This document shows positions 51,243 to 60,795 of a stretch of DNA of 64,000 bases, piece after piece. The position numbers were made by a program, and so were the translations under genes. The stretch's first letter is position 1, and each line of letters begins with the position of its first letter. The notes beneath the pieces were generated by a model, which was not told the origin of the DNA, searched no databases, and saw only the letters and a program-made list of their open reading frames with translations. The stretch comes from Fukatsuia anoeciicola (GTDB lineage: Bacteria; Pseudomonadota; Gammaproteobacteria; Enterobacterales; Enterobacteriaceae): NCBI RefSeq assembly GCF_964059965.1, contig NZ_OZ060923.1, positions 992,001 to 1,056,000 of the forward strand, given 5' to 3'.

Positions 51243-51652
51243 AGTATTATTATTTAATATTTAATGTATAAATAATTTATTTTTGTACAACATCAAGACT
51301 TATCTATTTATATGTTATTAACATGCATTAACTATTAAAGAAAAATAAGCTATAGTCTATATAAACAGTAATACACTTTAGTATAGAAAATAGTAATCTA
51401 AAGTAGTGAATTAAATAAATTAAACATTATTTAGCATCTAATAAAATTATTACTAAATAGATATAATAGTGTTCTTTCTTAGTATAGAGAATTATTTTAA
51501 TACTTATTAATACAGGATACTTAATATCTAATAGAAACACTTAAAGTATCTATCATACATTAAAGTATATTAAATTTTGCTATAAAATTTAATATAGACT
51601 CTATAATTTACGTTTTAGTAACTAAAATACGCACTAATTCATTAAGTAATAT
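51243..51652 (-). repeat. Dispersed repeat R2, copy 2 (inverted)
   Basis: The reverse complement of this stretch aligns with 36265-36668 over about 400 bases, through blocks such as TAGTTACTAAAACG and TATTTAGTAATAATTTTATTA. It lies 145 bases after R1 copy C, whereas copy 1 of R2 directly abuts an R1 fragment. The remaining gap to the fabA terminator (51653-52281) shows nothing. Confidence 0.7.
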
Positions 51653-52281
51653 CAAAAAATACTGCTAATCATTAGTATTTTTAATTATTATATTAATAAT
51701 GATATTTTTTATATCTAGAATAATCTAAAGTTTAACGTCAAAATATCTTAAAGGGATAATTATTTTAGGCAATATTTACTCTATAAACACTAGGATATTT
51801 AAAATACAACATTAAAATTGAGATAGTCTTTTAATACTTACTACTTATTTCCTAAATCTAAAATTTTACAGTATAGATTATATGGATTACTTATAAAACA
51901 GTAATAGTGTATTAATATTAAATAGTATGTATTAATAATATTATATTACATAATATATGCCATAATATAATAATGCTATTTAAAACAATGTATAAATACT
52001 ACGTATTTCTTTTTATTAATCATAATTACTTCTATTATTTAGTCTATATAAAAAGAATATTATTTTTAATAAGATTATAAGTGATAGAAATAAAGTATAA
52101 ATAAACTAAAATAAGTTCATATATAAAATTATTACGAGATTATTAGATAGTATTATTAGGTATTAAAAATAGAAATACTTTTATTAATTATTAAAATGTA
52201 AGATTATTAATTAGTAGGTTAATGACAGATAATAAAAATAGAATGGTAGTTATTTACTTAAAAAGTATTGTTACTTAACAG

Positions 52282-52315
52282 AAAAACAAAAACCTCTGCT
52301 TTATAGAGGTTTTTG
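52282..52315 (-). terminator. Rho-independent terminator of fabA
   Basis: An 11-bp stem (CAAAAACCTCT / AGAGGTTTTTG, 7-nt loop) 20 bases after the fabA stop. On the minus strand it is followed by TTTTTC. It is the clearest terminator in the window. Confidence 0.85.
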
Positions 52316-52334
52316 TATATTTAATAAAACTGTA

Positions 52335-52871
52335 TTAAAATATAGAATTATCCTTAAATAAACCTACTTTTAAATCAGTAGCGGTATAAATTTGTTTATC
52401 ATCAACTAATACCTTACCATCAGCAATACCTAAGAATAATTTAGACTTGCAAATACGTTTGAAATTAATTTGATAAGTAACTTTTTTAGCCGTAGGTAGC
52501 ACTTGACCACTAAATTTCACCTCACCGACACCTAGTGCTCGACCTTTACCTTCGCCACCTAACCAGCCAAGATAAAAACCTACTAATTGCCACATTGCAT
52601 CAAGACCTAGGCAACCAGGCATTACAGGATCATTAATAAAATGACAGCTAAAGAACCATAAATCTGGATTAATATTCAGTTCTGCTTCAATATAACCTTT
52701 TTTATAGCTGCCACCATTACTTGTAATGTTAACAATACGATCTATCATTAACATATCACCGGCTGGTAATGTTGGTCCATGCATGCCAAAAAGTTCATGA
52801 CGGCTTGATGCTTGAAGATCTTCTTTTGTGTAAGAACAAGTTCCTTTAGCTGATTCGCTTTCGTCTACCAT
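52335..52871 (-). CDS. fabA: 3-hydroxydecanoyl-ACP dehydratase/isomerase FabA
   Basis: Introduces the cis double bond for unsaturated fatty acids; a cytoplasmic hot-dog-fold dimer. The product is 178 residues (E. coli 172), the excess being a short insertion near residue 8 (ESAKGTC). The active-site His is in CHFINDPVMPGCLG and the Asp in LGLDAMWQLVGF. The C-terminal half is nearly invariant. It follows ycbZ by 138 bases, the E. coli order, and ends at a strong terminator. Confidence 0.98.
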   Translation of the reverse strand: MVDESESAKGTCSYTKEDLQASSRHELFGMHGPTLPAGDMLMIDRIVNITSNGGSYKKGYIEAELNINPDLWFFSCHFINDPVMPGCLGLDAMWQLVGFYLGWLGGEGKGRALGVGEVKFSGQVLPTAKKVTYQINFKRICKSKLFLGIADGKVLVDDKQIYTATDLKVGLFKDNSIF

Positions 52872-53009
52872 ATTCTTAGTAAACCTTATTTTTTTATTAG
52901 TGAGTATTAAAACTATTACAGTAGTATTAGTTACAATCTAGTTATATAATTATCCTGATAATAATATATATTAATCTATGTAAAAACTAAACTAATCCAA
53001 TTAGCACAG

Positions 53010-54746
53010 CTAGTTTAGCCAGTGGAATAACCAATGTCTACGCCGTTCATGTGTATTAACTTGTGCAATTCGTTCCTGGATTATGCTTAACAGATTTGTT
53101 TTTTGTTTATCTGAATAGGATAATCCTGTTAATAATGGCAGTGCTTCAGATACCTTAGATACAGTCCATAAATTAAATTGACTATTTTTAACTGCTTCAA
53201 TAATTGGTTGGTATAAACAAAGATGGCGTATGTTATTATAAGGAAGTATTACTCCTTGTTTTCCATTTAAACCACGTCGTTGACAAATTTCAAAAAAACC
53301 TTCAATTTTTTCATTAACGCTACCAATAGGTAAAATATTCCCAAACTGATCAACAGAACCAGTTACTGCAATCTGTTGATTAATTGGTTGTTGAGAGAGA
53401 GCACTAATTAAAGCACACAATTCAGCTAATGAAGCACTGTCGCCATCAATATCACTATAAGATTGCTCAAAAACTATTGATGCAGAAAAAGGCTGCTGTT
53501 GTTTTAACGCAAGCTCAGAAATTAAAAAGGCTTGCATGATCATCATGCCTTTTGCATGAATATTGCCTCCTAGTTCTACTTTACGTTCTACATCTACAAA
53601 TTCACCATCACCAAGATGCACAACACAACTTATACGTATTGGTTCTCCAATTACATGCGGATGACCTGGGTATTCAAGCACGGATAACCCGTTAATTTGA
53701 CCTATAACTGATCCTTCAGTTTGGATTAAAATTTGTCCTAATTCAATTTCATCTAGTAACCGTTTAGCGAGATAATTTTGTCGCCAGTTACGTATATTCA
53801 AAGAAATATTTAACGCGTTGGCAGTAATAGCTTCTTGTTTTTCTGTATATAGCAAAGCTTCAGCTAATTGATGAGTAAGCCAACTAGGACAGAGCGGTAA
53901 GTAATTTTGATCACCGCTATAACGAATTGCTTGTTGAAATAAGACTATCCACGCATCAGGAGTTAATTGAGGCAAATGATCTTTTTCCCGTAAAGCATTA
54001 ATATAACTGCACCATAATGACATATCATCAATATTATTTAATGGCAAATCAGACTCAAATTCACCATATATGGATAACTTACCTAATTCTGGTTCTATAT
54101 TATAGAAATCTCCTAAACTTAGCCGATCTCCAACAATAACTAAATGTAGATCTAGCGGTATCGCAGGAATCTGAAGTGGCAAAGGACGTGTTTCATGATA
54201 AGAAAGCCATTCAAAACGTTGTTGTATAACCATTTGTTTAAGACGTAACCACATTAAAGGTTGCGCAAGTAATGAACGTACTGAAAGAACTAATACACCA
54301 CCATTTACTTGATGTATTAAACCAGGCTGTAAGTTAATTTGATCTTTATAGCATCTAACACAACCAAATAATTGTTCTGGCTCAATCCATTCTTGATACA
54401 AACAATTTGCTGTCGTCATAAAGGCTTCATCATAATTTCGGGATGATTGCCAAATTATTTTATTATCTTGTATTCGATAATTGCTACTAAAAAGCACAAG
54501 ATCTTGTGATCGAAATTTTTTAATCATTTGAGTGATTAGAGCAAGATAGTCACTATTTTCTGGTGCCTGAATCTGCATAAACCTTGATTTTGATTGTGAA
54601 TGACAAAATAACTTTATGCTACTTTTTAATCTTAGCTGTACCTCAGAAAAAGGTATCGCAGCTAATTGGTTAGCATTAGAAAATAATGCTTTATATGGTG
54701 TGGTATCGGGCAGTAAAGATTGCCACTCAAGTCGTTTATTAGTCAA
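53010..54746 (-). CDS. ycbZ: Lon-like protease family protein YcbZ (LonH)
   Basis: Lon-related protein of unclear physiological role. The product is 578 residues (E. coli about 586). The C-terminal Lon-type domain has the catalytic dyad Ser437 (DGDSASLAEL) and Lys480 (NEKIEGF), separated by 43 residues exactly as in Lon. The N-terminal part is a degenerate AAA-like region (LFGCVRC, QVNGGVLVLS). The start MTNKRLEWQSLLPDT matches the family. It is unusual to see it kept in a reduced genome. The divergent neighbour matP appears to be a relic. Confidence 0.93.
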   Translation of the reverse strand: MTNKRLEWQSLLPDTTPYKALFSNANQLAAIPFSEVQLRLKSSIKLFCHSQSKSRFMQIQAPENSDYLALITQMIKKFRSQDLVLFSSNYRIQDNKIIWQSSRNYDEAFMTTANCLYQEWIEPEQLFGCVRCYKDQINLQPGLIHQVNGGVLVLSVRSLLAQPLMWLRLKQMVIQQRFEWLSYHETRPLPLQIPAIPLDLHLVIVGDRLSLGDFYNIEPELGKLSIYGEFESDLPLNNIDDMSLWCSYINALREKDHLPQLTPDAWIVLFQQAIRYSGDQNYLPLCPSWLTHQLAEALLYTEKQEAITANALNISLNIRNWRQNYLAKRLLDEIELGQILIQTEGSVIGQINGLSVLEYPGHPHVIGEPIRISCVVHLGDGEFVDVERKVELGGNIHAKGMMIMQAFLISELALKQQQPFSASIVFEQSYSDIDGDSASLAELCALISALSQQPINQQIAVTGSVDQFGNILPIGSVNEKIEGFFEICQRRGLNGKQGVILPYNNIRHLCLYQPIIEAVKNSQFNLWTVSKVSEALPLLTGLSYSDKQKTNLLSIIQERIAQVNTHERRRHWLFHWLN

Positions 54747-54994
54747 AATATTAAATACAATTATTAAAAAGAGTGATTATACAAGAATAAAGTAAACCGC
54801 ATAGTAAAGCAGGAATTGTAATTAGAGGCCATAAATAAATATTTAATAATATTTGCACGAATATTTACTAAATAAGACGCTTTTATACGATAAATTTTTA
54901 TAAAATTATTATATTTAACTAAAAATTCTTTATAAAATATTAATAATAGATAGTATTAAAAGCAACTAAAGATAAATATGTCTAGCAAAAATAT

Positions 54995-55068
54995 CGTAAA
55001 AACAAAAAATTGTCTACTATATTAAGCAAAGTATTATAGGAAAAATCATACTAGAATCTATAAAATTA
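54995..55068 (+). pseudogene. matP: Possible relic of matP (Ter macrodomain organiser)
   Basis: At 54995 a frame reads R-K-N-K-K-L-S, resembling RRKRHFN of E. coli MatP. From 55048, one frame over, I-L-E-S-I-K-L resembles IDLEFIVW. The distance between the blocks is 56 nt against 57 in E. coli, consistent with one single-base deletion. matP is divergent from ycbZ in E. coli, as here. The match is short; the full relic would span roughly 54770-55215. Confidence 0.4.
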
Positions 55069-55549
55069 AATAATTAACATATAAAATATAGGTATTAATT
55101 AACTGATGCACAAAAGTAGTCCTATTTAACTATTTAGGGTATTAGGTATAAATACTATTTAAATACTAAAAATAATATACTTATAAAATATATTAATTTA
55201 AAATTTTTTAGCATGATAACATAAGTATTAATTTGTAATTATTAGATAGTACTTTTATATATACTAGACAAATTTATTGAAAATACCTAACTAAAATATA
55301 AGCTCATATATTATTTCTTAAATAATTCTTAAAAGATTTTCCTAACAATAATATTGTAATTTTATATATTATATAAAAATAAATTATTTCTATATAATAT
55401 ATAAATAACTTATCTGTTAGTATTTTGCAATATATTTTTCTTGTAAAAAAGAAAAATCTAAAAAATAATAGATACTATATAATTTAATTATTTTTTTGGA
55501 AATACTATTAATTAAAATAAATAATTATTACTTGTTTTTATAATTAACT

Positions 55550-55862
55550 ATATAGCAATAGTTTTCACTTATCTTATAGTTTTAGTTAATAAAAAAATAA
55601 CTACAATACTTTTATAAATACTTAAGGATTATTAATAAATAATTATTAAAATATAACCTAATTTTTTTAACCACTGCTGTTTATTTATGCTCATCTACTG
55701 TATTAAATATTTTATTATTTTTTTAAACTAAACTATATTTAGTACTAATTAAACGATAAATTTATTTATTATAATATCTTTATTTATTACTTTATATTGC
55801 ATAAAAATCTTCTTATTTAGGGAATTATTAGTAACACTTGTTAAAATAAGAATATTAGTTAA
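55550..55862 (-). mobile_element. Dispersed repeat R1, inverted 5' fragment (copy E)
   Basis: The reverse complement matches the first ~310 bases of R1 copies B and C: blocks ATATCTTTATTTATTACTTT, TCTACTGTATTAAATAT and ACTAATTAAACGATAAAT (as read on +). The similarity fades near 55550. From 55863 to 56085 nothing was recognised. Confidence 0.65.
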
Positions 55863-56085
55863 TAAATATATTTAATATTCAATTAATAAATTATTAGTAG
55901 ATTTTTTTATAAGTGGATAACCTATATATTATAGTAAAAGTTTTATAATTATAAAAATAATTAATAACTATTCATATAAATTAATAGTTATTATTAAAAG
56001 TAATCACGTTATATAACTTTTATAAAAATTTTTAAAAAGCTATTGTTTTAAGTAGTATATAGAGCGCACTAATTATTTAACTAAC

Positions 56086-56607
56086 CTAATAAGCAAACCA
56101 TTGAGCTCCTAATGCTCCTGGAGCTAATATGCTAAAAGCCCAAATAATAGCAGAGGTAATATTAGCAAACTGAAAATAACTCTGTGGCATAGCACAAATA
56201 CCAGCAACCAATGGTATAATAGCACGTAAAGGACCAAAAAAACGTCCTATAAATACACCTAAAATACCCCAACGCGCAAAAAATGTATGTCCGTATTCTA
56301 ATAATAATGGATTACGTGACAATGGCCATAAAGTATTAACACGGTCTTTATAGTGAAAACCAATCCAATAAGAAAGCCAATCACCAAAAAATGCACCAGT
56401 AGTAGCTGTAACCCATATTAGCCAAAAAGAAATGCCACTTTTTCCAATTAAAGCGCCAAATCCTAGTAAAATAACTGTTGCTGGTAAAAATAAAGAAAAA
56501 AAACTTAGAGATTCACTGAATGCAAGAAAAAAAATTATAGGAATTACCCAAATTTTGTGTGCATGGATAAAATCTATAATATAAGTAATAATATTATTTA
56601 GGATCAC
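56086..56607 (-). CDS. DedA-family inner-membrane protein
   Basis: Small DedA/SNARE-associated family membrane protein of 173 residues. DedA proteins are linked to lipid-carrier flipping and membrane-potential maintenance; the substrate of this one is unknown. Hydrophobic segments lie at about residues 18-55, 60-85 and 135-165. Family-type features are FSESLSFFSLFLPATV, GDWLSYWIG and the arginine motif GRFFGPLRAIIPLVAG. It is shorter than E. coli DedA, YqjA or YabI and resembles the N-terminal part of YabI, so no symbol is given. The gene stands alone; a short CCTATTG-type leader lies before the ATG. Confidence 0.85.
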   Translation of the reverse strand: MILNNIITYIIDFIHAHKIWVIPIIFFLAFSESLSFFSLFLPATVILLGFGALIGKSGISFWLIWVTATTGAFFGDWLSYWIGFHYKDRVNTLWPLSRNPLLLEYGHTFFARWGILGVFIGRFFGPLRAIIPLVAGICAMPQSYFQFANITSAIIWAFSILAPGALGAQWFAY

Positions 56608-57920
56608 AGTGTTTCCTATTGATATTTAATTAAATATAACATGCTAGTTACATTATTAGATCAAGTATATGAAAATTATAAGTACTACATAATATATAAT
56701 TTATAATATATAGTAAATTTCATAAAATTTCTTTACTATAGTTAAAAGACTTGATCAATACTACTTAAAAGAACTATTGATACAGTAACAAAAATATTAG
56801 GATAAACTATCCTATATATGAATTATATCATTATTAATATTTATAAAACTATTAATCCATGAGCTCGTTATTTATATTATTTTTTATTAAAATAGGATTT
56901 TAACATTTCTAACTAGTACAATTTTTAATATTATAACTTGTATGTTAGTATTACTAACTACATCTTCTTATGATAATATAATTTTGATTAATTTTTAGCT
57001 AATACTAGAATTAGTAAAGTATTTTTTAAATTATTTATAAGCAAAATACTAATTAATATATAAATCTAATACTATTATATCTTATTTTTCCTATTAAACG
57101 TAATATATAATAGGACTTCTATATAAGTTACTTATATAAATAGCAATACTATATTTTAATAAAAGTTATTATGTTAAATGATACCTATCATATAAAAATA
57201 TAAATAAATTTAAGTCAAAAAGTTTTATAGAAATAACAATATAGCATTATTGTTATTTCTATAATTTTATTTATGTTAAATTATAGGATCCTTATTATAT
57301 TTTTAATTCTATTAACTAATATAGTATCATACAGAGCTTTATTTTATATATAGCATTAAGTAGAATAATATAAGTTTCTATTAAAATATAATTTTATATC
57401 AGCATAGTTTTTATTAGTTGTATTAATACTAAATATATTTGCTATGCATAACTAGTATTTTAATACTAGTTATTACTTTAAAGTTATTATAATACTATAA
57501 GATTTTATCTTAATAGTAAGGTCTTTAGAGATAGTAAATATCCCTAATTTAACCTATTAAAATATAATTTAGCTGCTAGCAGCATAAATAATAATTAGTA
57601 TAAATATACTAACTCAGGTATAATTAATTATTTATGTTTTAAATAAAATTAAAAAATCTAATTAATAATCATAACTAATTTTAGTTATTAGTTAATAATT
57701 TTAAAAGAGAAGCCTTAGTATATTTATACTAATGATTATACCTTAAAATAATATATTTAAAAAAAGTTAATTTTCTTTAATTCTTACAAAAGGAACATAA
57801 CTTAGAATCTATTCTAAATCTATTGCGTTTACTAATATTTTATAAAAAATAACTTTTAATATTTATATTTTAAAAAACCAATCTAACATCCCTTTAAGTA
57901 TTAATAAAGAGTTACTTGTG
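56608..57920. other. Eroded region between dedA-like gene and aspA
   Basis: About 1.3 kb, equal to the length of dcuA, which follows aspA in E. coli, but no DcuA-like stretch could be read. A strong hairpin lies at 57225-57264. Just after aspA an ATG preceded by AAAGGG (57889, minus) opens only eight codons, possibly the start of a lost gene. Confidence 0.5.
57225..57264. terminator. Strong 17-bp hairpin, possible bidirectional terminator
   Basis: A perfect 17-bp stem (TTATAGAAATAACAATA and its complement) with a 6-nt loop TAGCAT. T-rich sequence follows on both strands (TTTTAT on +, AACTTTTT on -). It lies about 660 bases after aspA, with no intact gene pointing at it closely. Confidence 0.45.
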
Positions 57921-59372
57921 TTATTTATTTTCATCATTATAAAGTTTTGCTTTATAGACTGGATTTATTAGGTTTTTAATAGAGAAAATATCATCAAGTT
58001 GCTCTTCAGTTAATAATTCTAGATCTAATACTACTTCCCGTACACTCTTGCCTGTTTCGGCGCATATCTTACCTACTTTATCACCATTATGATGACCAAT
58101 AAATGGATTAAGATAAGCAACAATACCAATTGAATTAAATACATAATGTTCACATACTTCTTTATTAACAGTAATACCATTAATGCATTTGCTTAATAGA
58201 TTATGGCATGCATTAGTAAGAATATGGATTGATTCAAACATAGCTTGACCAATGACTGGCTCCATTACATTTAGTTGTAACTGACCAGCTTCAGCCGCCA
58301 TAGTTATACACATATCATTACCAATTACTTTAAAGCAAACTTGATTAACTACTTCAGGTATAACTGGGTTTACTTTAGCAGGCATAATCGAAGAGCCAGC
58401 CTGTAATTTTGGCAAGTTAATCTCGTTCAGACCAGTATGAGGACCTGATGATAGGAGGCGTAAATCATTGCAAATTTTTGATAACTTAATAGCTAAACGT
58501 TTCAGCGCACTATGTACCATAACATAAGCACCACAATCGGAAGTAGCTTCAATTAAATTTTCTGCCGTAATACAAGGTAACTTACTAACCTCACAAAGTT
58601 TTTTTACCACTAATTGTTGATATCCTTCAGGTGTATTTAAACCAGTACCAATAGCAGTGGCACCTAAATTAACTTCTAATAAAAATTTAGCAGTACGATA
58701 TAAATTTTTACTTTCTTCTTTTAGTAATACCTGAAAAGCACCAAATTCTTGACCTAATGTCATAGGTACAGCATCTTGTAATTGTGTACGTCCCATTTTT
58801 AGAATAGGTGCAAATTCTTGTAACTTTACACCAAAACCTAAGCTTAGCATATCTGTAGCATTGATTAGCTTTATAATGGAATTATAAACTGCAATACGAA
58901 ACCCTGTTGGATAAGCATCATTAGTTGATTGAGACATATTAATATGATTATTTGGACTAAGATATTCGTATTCACCCCTTTTTTTTCCCATTAACTCTAG
59001 TCCAATATTAGCCAAAACTTCATTAGTATTCATATTTAATGAAGTGCCAGCCCCCCCTTGAAATACATCAACCAGGAACTGATCCATACATTTATTTTCA
59101 TCTAATACCTTGTTACAAGCATTAATAATAATTAATGCAATATTAGATGGTAAAGCATGTAACTCCTTATTAGCCATTGCTGCTGCTTTTTTTACCATTA
59201 CCATACCACGAATAAACTCAGGTATATCATTAATCGTGCTGTTACTTATTTTAAAATTTTCAATTGCACGTAGAGTATGAATACCATAATACGCTGTTAT
59301 GGGAACTTTTCTTTTACCTAATAGATCTTCTTCGAAACGAAATTCTTCTATAGGCCAAGTTTGATTTAACAT
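57921..59372 (-). CDS. aspA: Aspartate ammonia-lyase
   Basis: Converts aspartate to fumarate and ammonia. The product is 483 residues (E. coli 478), aligned throughout. The fumarase/aspartase signature GSSIMPAKVNP is near residue 325, and GGAGTSLNMNTNEVLAN and the CxSTND-type strand (read as SQSTND) are present. AGAAGG lies seven bases before ATG 59372. It is divergent from fxsA, the E. coli arrangement; dcuA is gone. It could supply fumarate or handle aspartate carbon if the TCA cycle is incomplete; that is inference. Confidence 0.97.
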   Translation of the reverse strand: MLNQTWPIEEFRFEEDLLGKRKVPITAYYGIHTLRAIENFKISNSTINDIPEFIRGMVMVKKAAAMANKELHALPSNIALIIINACNKVLDENKCMDQFLVDVFQGGAGTSLNMNTNEVLANIGLELMGKKRGEYEYLSPNNHINMSQSTNDAYPTGFRIAVYNSIIKLINATDMLSLGFGVKLQEFAPILKMGRTQLQDAVPMTLGQEFGAFQVLLKEESKNLYRTAKFLLEVNLGATAIGTGLNTPEGYQQLVVKKLCEVSKLPCITAENLIEATSDCGAYVMVHSALKRLAIKLSKICNDLRLLSSGPHTGLNEINLPKLQAGSSIMPAKVNPVIPEVVNQVCFKVIGNDMCITMAAEAGQLQLNVMEPVIGQAMFESIHILTNACHNLLSKCINGITVNKEVCEHYVFNSIGIVAYLNPFIGHHNGDKVGKICAETGKSVREVVLDLELLTEEQLDDIFSIKNLINPVYKAKLYNDENK

Positions 59373-59748
59373 GAGAACCTTCTCTTATGTGTTATCTAAT
59401 TTTTCTGTGTACTAATTAATTTTAATCATCATGCACAATAAATATGCAGATATGAATTATTTAATTTATTATTGTTATAATCATATACTGCTTAGTAATA
59501 AATATTTTAAACTTAGATTACTATTATTATGATAATTAATTAAGATAATCTTATATTTATAATATTATTCACAGTTAATTTAACTATTAACATAAAAAGA
59601 ATGACCTTATCTTGAAAAATATTAAATATATCTCTATGATATAAAAAATTAATCTGAAGTAAACCTCTAGTGTTTAGGGTATTTAACCATTGTATTAGTT
59701 ATAAATTACTAATAAGTATTGAGTTAATTATAGTTTTATAAGGAGAGT
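59373..59748. other. Divergent promoter region aspA/fxsA
   Basis: About 380 bases of AT-rich sequence that must carry both promoters. No convincing promoter or CRP/FNR-type site was identified. A clear Shine-Dalgarno sequence (AAGGAGAG) precedes fxsA at its right end. Confidence 0.5.
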
Positions 59749-60189
59749 ATGGTGCATTGGTTACCATTCATGTTAGTATTTTTACTATCTTATATAGAAA
59801 TTTCTTTTTTTATTAAAATTGCAGCGGTTTTAGGCGTAGCTATTACTCTTCTGATAGTTATTTTTACTTCTTATATTGGTATTTCATTAGTATGGAATCA
59901 GGGAGCAAAAATATTTATACAAATACAGCAAAAACTAATAAAAGGTGAAAACCCCACTCAAGAAATGGTAAAAAGCATCTCTTTAGTATTAGCTGGATTT
60001 TTACTTATAACTCCTGGATTTTTTACTAGTTTTCTTGGGTTATTATTATTATTTCCATGGGTACAAAAATTATTAATATTAAAATTAATGCCTTATTTTA
60101 ATTTTTACTATTATAAAATAGTAAATATATCAGGTAAAAATAATATTTTTACCGGAGAATATCAATATAAAGAAAACAAAGAGCGGTAA
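59749..60189 (+). CDS. fxsA: Membrane protein FxsA
   Basis: Small inner-membrane protein; in E. coli its overproduction alleviates exclusion of phage T7 by F. The normal role is unknown. The product is 146 residues (E. coli 158), with a shortened hydrophilic C-terminus. Hydrophobic helices at about residues 5-55 and 75-105 flank NQGAKIFIQIQQKL and GENPTQEM, and LLITPGFFTSFLGLLLLFP is conserved. It follows AAGGAGAG and starts at ATG 59749 (the E. coli protein begins at the equivalent of the next codons). Its stop codon lies inside the 3' end of the convergent ffs gene. Confidence 0.93.
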   Translation: MVHWLPFMLVFLLSYIEISFFIKIAAVLGVAITLLIVIFTSYIGISLVWNQGAKIFIQIQQKLIKGENPTQEMVKSISLVLAGFLLITPGFFTSFLGLLLLFPWVQKLLILKLMPYFNFYYYKIVNISGKNNIFTGEYQYKENKER

Positions 60190-60294
60190 CTCTATTAGCT
60201 ACATCCTAGCATACATATCACTCACTACGGCTGCTTCCTTCCAGACCTGACCGAATTCATGAGTTAGTATCATAAGAGAACCAACAAAGTTACC
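60185..60294 (-). ncRNA. ffs: 4.5S RNA of the signal recognition particle
   Basis: The reverse complement contains the SRP core GGTCAGGTCTGGAAGGAAGC followed by AGCC, with the GGAA tetraloop and the symmetric loop that binds Ffh. The ends pair as GGTAACT with AGTTACC, giving a 110-nt rod like the E. coli 114-nt RNA, including GTTGGTTCTC and AGGATGTAGCT. The 3' terminal five bases overlap the stop region of fxsA. An extended -10-like element (TGCTAAAAT) lies about 20-28 bases upstream. It works with Ffh and FtsY in co-translational membrane targeting. Confidence 0.96.
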
Positions 60295-60795
60295 ATCGAT
60301 CTAAATATTTATTAATTTTAGCATAGGAGGTATTATTAACTATGCCTTAAAAAATAGCAAGGACTCTATACTTATAATTTAAGTATTTTATTACCTAAAT
60401 TAGCAATATTTAAAAAAATCAATAAAAAATAATTAATAAAAAGATTTAAACATAAAAATACTAACTTTTTATAATTATATTATTTATATTTATTTATTAA
60501 AGCTATCTAAACTATTTGTATAACTCCTTATTTTGTTTACTTGCCAAAATAATAAGAACAAACTATCTTGTTACTGTATCGATCTATAATCAGTATATAT
60601 AATAAAAACCGTATAAGTTACTTATAAAAAAGTAATAACATATCAATATTAATCAATAATTATTAATAAAAATGATCATACTATACAATCCTGCTATATC
60701 GTGCTTATAAAATGAAGCAATCCTTCTAACTCAACTTAACCCCACTTTTATTCATTAAGTGGTGATATATCAGTATGTTAAGGATATAACAGCAC
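60295..60795. other. Region between ffs and nrdA
   Basis: About 500 bases. A 6-bp hairpin CCACTT...AAGTGG lies at 60742-60762 and AAGGA at 60780-60784 serves as nrdA ribosome site. No clear NrdR boxes or DnaA boxes were found. No gene. Confidence 0.5.

Noticed and set aside
57863..57889. A short minus-strand reading ATG-LDWFFKI-stop after aspA with AAAGGG before it
   Set aside because: Only eight codons before a stop; perhaps the start of a lost gene, but it cannot be assigned.
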